64,000 nucleotides of DNA from Hyposmocoma kahamanoa (lineage: Eukaryota > Arthropoda > Insecta > Lepidoptera > Cosmopterigidae). The position numbers and the translations under genes were made by a program. The DNA is taken from the NCBI RefSeq assembly GCF_003589595.1, contig NW_020654422.1:10194226-10258225 (forward strand). Reading direction: 5' to 3'. Under the pieces are notes generated by a model, which ran no database searches, had not been told where the DNA came from, and saw only the letters and a program-made list of their open reading frames with translations. Shown piece after piece: positions 60,533-64,000 of this stretch (position 1 is its first letter; every line of letters starts with the position of its first letter).

Positions 60533-62111
60533 ACACTCACCGGCACGGAAACTTGGCCACACTTGGATTTTGCGATAACTTATATTAAAAGACTATTTTA
60601 TTACCAAATAAAGTCTAGTTACACTCAATATGCGTTATTTTTGTTTTTTTACACTTTTATAGTGTTCGTACACCAAAAAACAGTGTTTTTTTTTTTAAAT
60701 TACACACGAGAAAAACGATTTTTAAACACGAAATTCTAAAAAATTGAAAAATTAAAACTTAGCCAACTTTCTTTATGTTCATACGTTTTAGTACTTGGTG
60801 TTACCTCCTCTTGCCCTAATTACAGCCTGCATTCGATCTGGCATGCTTTGAATGATATTTCTGACATCAATTTGAGGAATGTTTTCCCAAGCGGCAAGAA
60901 CTGCATTTCGGAGCTCATTAAGTGTTTGTGGCGGGTTGGGAGTGGACTTTACTTTCCTTTTAAGCGTGTCCCATATGTGCTCTATTGGATTTAAGTCCGG
61001 GCTACGAGCTGGCCATTGCAATTTTTGAATACCAACCTCTTCAAGATATTCATTCACACAACGTGCGATGTGCGGGCGTGCATTATCATGCATTAAAAGA
61101 AATTGGTCGTGTCCAATGAACTCCGAATACACGATAACATGATCCTGGAGTATTTCCTCGATGTATCGTGTGGCAGTCAGCCGATTGTCGACAATCACTA
61201 ACTCCGTGCGAGCGTCAGAACTTATTCCTCCCCATACCATTATGGAGCCCCCGTGAAAGCTGACGGTTTGTGTGGTGGTAATGGGTAGAAACCGTTCACC
61301 TCTTTTTCTCCACACTCGTTCTCGGCCATCTGGAGCACGTACAGCTATTCTGCACTCATCTGTAAACAGAACTGTAGCCCATTGATCATGTGTCCAGTTA
61401 GCATGTTCCCGTGCAAACCTAAGTCGAGCTACTCGGTGCTGTCTGAGAAGTTCTGGACCTCTTGCTGGCCTACGAGCTTTTAAATTAACTTCTTCCATAC
61501 GTCTTCTCACGGTACGCTCGCTGACATTTACTTGTCTCGCGATTTGGAGCCGATTGCGAATTTCTACAGCGGTAAGGTAGCGGTTTCTCAAAATTTCCAG
61601 AACAATGAAACGGTCATCCCGAGCCGATGTGCACCTAACACCACCACTGCCTGGTCGCGAGTATAGTGGCCTGTCTCCTGGTATCGTTTTAAGGCATACT
61701 GCATTGAAGAACGTGGCACATTCAGAATGATAGCCACTTCACGTTGTGACAGCCCTTGGTCAATTAAAGTTACGGCCTGTGCAACTTGGGTTGGTGTTAA
61801 GGGCATTTTTATTGACAAATTTTCTCTTTTAAATATGGTATTAAACACTCAAAAACACAAGACGTCGGTAACTTAACAGTACACTTTGCAAACCTTAAAC
61901 TTTTATCCCACAACCTTATTGCCCAAATGACCCGATTCAACTAAAACTTAAAAATTGTGTGACAGTGCACACAAAAATAATTAATTGCCCTCTTGAAATG
62001 AGGGTAAACATTTTTTCTACACACCTTCATGAGAAGTACTTATTAGAAACACTTAAAACTTTTGCAAACGCGAGATTAGTGCTTGGCCAAGATTCCGTGC
62101 CGCTCAGTGTA
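60533..62111 (-). mobile_element. Tc1-like DNA transposon, near full length
   Basis: The ends pair over about 28 bp: TACACTCACCGGCACGGAAA on the left and, in reverse complement, TACACTGAGCGGCACGGAAT on the right, followed by CTTGGCCA on both. TA lies at each outer end, the usual target of this superfamily. At 1.58 kb it is the expected size of a complete element. It contains one transposase gene on minus. Confidence 0.9.
60788..61848 (-). pseudogene. Tc1-type DD34E transposase with a single frameshift
   Basis: The first frame (61848-61588; probable true start MPLTPTQVAQAV near 61806) holds a helix-turn-helix, QREVAIILNVPRSSMQYALK. The second frame (61591-60788) holds a second DNA-binding helix (VSERTVRRRMEEVN) and the catalytic core: VLFTDECR, MVWGGIS, MHDNARPH and SPDLNPIEHIWDTLKRKVK, with 34 residues between second Asp and Glu. 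The break is one shift near 61660, between GHYTR and RPGSGGVRC, while everything else is open to the end (ARGGNTKY). It looks recently inactivated. Its ends are described with the element. Confidence 0.92.
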
Positions 62112-63540
62112 TGTGTATAGATAAAAGCATTTTAGTTGTCATACAAAATCATCGATGATCGCGAAACAAATTCGTAAACATCTCAGTATTAAATCTCACA
62201 CGTACCTAATTGTACGGTTAAGTGAAATCGCATATTATTTTTATTTATTCGAAAACTCATTTTAAAAATCATTTTACTACTAAGTTTCACAGTAAACGCA
62301 TATTTGAAGATACAGAGAATATAAAGATATCATTTACTTTTATTTTTTAAACCTCTTTAAATCATCAAATGCGGCTTATTTAAAAAAAAAATATTTTAAA
62401 TGACAGCGTCAACAAATTAATCTATTAAAGGAGAGGGCTTCGATTCCACCGATTATCTACATTTAACTTAACATCAAAAATGAATTACGTCACTGAGATG
62501 CTAACAATGGGCGCGCATAACGCTTCATTGAGACCCGTGTAAAGCGGCCGCCGCGTGCGCTGCGACAAAAATACATATAAAAAGCTAAATAAAAGTTTAA
62601 AAAAGGTAAAAAGTGAGGTAAACAAGACGGGCGTTTTTTATGAGGTGCGCCGACAATAGTGTTTTGGTAGGGTGGCACAAGTACAGCACGAGCGTAAAAC
62701 GTTCACATCTGCGCCATAGATTTATAAGTAGCGCAACATTACTGCTACTGTTTTACTGATTTGTTACTAGTAACATAGTAGCAATGACTTATAAGAATAT
62801 AAGAATAGATAGCAACAAACTAATAAAAAACGCAAATATTCAATAGGCACAAACGATGTAACACTAATTTGCAAAAAGAAAAAACGAGCACTGACTCTTT
62901 TCGGTACTATGACTATTAGTGTAAGGAAGTAATAAAATATGTTAATGCAACTAACTGAAATAAAAATTATTTACTAAGATTTTAATGTTGAACTATTGAT
63001 ATGTAAATTAGTCTTACTTAATTTCCTTGTTTACAAAAAAGTGACTTCTCTCTTTAGTTAGCAATAAATAGTTACAAAAGGATATTGACTGATATGACTT
63101 CTGGAAATTTTCGCAACACGCTTTGAATGAACGTGCAAATTCGGCCTTAATAACAGTTATAAGCTCTCGCATCGGACTATAATTAACTTTAAGTAGGCAC
63201 ATCTAGATTTAAAACGGCCTATGGGAATGAGGTCGGGACTTCGTGCTGGCTAGAGATGTGCGCCGATTGTAAAATCGACGGTGATGGTTTTTAAACCGGC
63301 GCCGGCGACGTGATCGTCGTGAAATCGGCGTAACATATATTTTTCAGATGTTTAAAAACTCACTAAAGCCTTGCGTGAATCAACTCTTGTATTCATATTT
63401 TTGTATACTTCTAATTTTGTACTTGAGTAGGTAGGTACAAATGTTACTAACAGTAATCAACTTAAACAATGTTTGTAAAAAAATCACATAAAAATCCTAA
63501 CATAAAATCTGGTCTAAACGTTGACAAAAACGTAATTAAT
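62112..63540. other. Intergenic region right of the Tc1 element
   Basis: AT-rich with no convincing gene. A short GC-rich block at about 63248-63360 (GTGCGCCGATTGTAAAATCG, CGGCGCCGGCGAC, AAATCGGCGTAACATATATT) resembles 57325-57390 in CARS1 intron 10 and is probably a small dispersed repeat. Confidence 0.5.
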
Positions 63541-64000
63541 TTAAATTTTATGACAATGTATAGAAATGTAGTAAATAAATGAGCTAATATTACGCCGGCC
63601 ATGTGAAAAATCGTCAACGACTGTTGCGCGCCACACGTGTCTAGTGCTAACTAAACGGCTAATCCCGATCTCAGTCAGGTAAGTCTTTACTTCACCCGCT
63701 CGGAATGTGTGAGGATTATCTTCCATGAAGATAGTAGCAGGTGTGATGGCTAGTGCTGGTTGTGCATGAGGAATTGGGATTTCTCTGATGTATCGTTGTG
63801 TCATTTTCATTAAAAATTAAGTCCGTAAGACGTTCGTAGGTTTTATCTGCCAAAAACATAACAGACCCTCTACCGTACGGCGTCACTTTTTCGAAACATC
63901 ATAGGTACGTCTGCATAACACTCTCCAGATCTTCTCACCAATCTGCGACGTCGCTCTTCACCAAATAAAGACATTCTGGCTTTGCTTCACATAGGTTCAT
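63540..64000 (-). pseudogene. Decayed Tc1/mariner-type transposase fragment (runs off right edge)
   Basis: On minus, the edge encodes EERRRRLVRRSGECYADVPM, resembling the DGRxxVWRRxGERF region of Tc1 transposases. Lower down come ATIFMEDNPHTFRAGEVKTYL and TEIGISRL, corresponding to the second Asp block (normally QDNAxxH). Stops and shifts lie between, and the block containing Glu is not recognisable. It is clearly a different, older lineage than the Tc1 element at 60533. Confidence 0.7.

Overview
The window looks like lepidopteran (moth or butterfly) nuclear DNA: AT-rich, intron-dense, and full of transposable elements of kinds common in Lepidoptera (a tRNA-derived SINE in several copies, RTE, Jockey and CR1-like non-LTR elements, Tc1/mariner, hAT-like and MITE families). 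No prokaryotic operon, CRISPR array or phage signal was seen. The order is inferred from the repeat content; the species is not identified. All gene models are hand-spliced. Each joins without a frame break from start to stop codon, which is the main internal check.

Layout, left to right. (1) 1-2162: an endonuclease fragment of a non-LTR retrotransposon abuts a four-exon DDE transposase gene, both on minus. (2) 2781-7867 (+): SDHAF2, the mitochondrial succinate dehydrogenase flavinylation factor; its 4.6-kb second intron carries three non-autonomous DNA transposons, each with a clear target-site duplication. (3) 8740-13961 (+): mitochondrial branched-chain aminotransferase, eight exons. (4) 15174-33102 (-): IFT88/nompB, the intraflagellar-transport TPR protein, 19 exons over 18 kb, with a palindromic RFX X-box just upstream of its start codon. 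Its introns hold a 738-codon RTE open frame, three SINE copies, mariner, Jockey and CR1-like debris and MITEs. (5) 36185-46940 (-): a PRAS40/Lobe-like gene (AKT1S1 homologue), seven exons, with a C-terminal Akt-type phosphosite and a TOS-like motif. (6) 48316-59753 (+): cysteinyl-tRNA synthetase, eleven exons. (7) 60533-62111: a near-complete Tc1 element with terminal inverted repeats and one frameshift. (8) The right edge carries another decayed transposase.

The five host genes are unrelated housekeeping or ciliary functions: mitochondrial complex II assembly, branched-chain amino-acid catabolism, ciliogenesis, TORC1/Akt signalling and tRNA charging. PRAS40/Lobe and the synthetase are divergently transcribed across about 1.4 kb that contains a 495-bp inverted-repeat MITE.

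The most notable points are the X-box of IFT88, a transposase gene with about 81 residues between its second Asp and its Glu and a possible 33-nt intron, several nested insertions (a CR1-like element inside a SINE, a palindromic MITE inside a satellite-like array, a CR1-like tail inside an RTE-like tail), and an Ala/Gly-rich, diverged middle of IFT88. I found no clear previously undescribed system; the best leads are in the findings.
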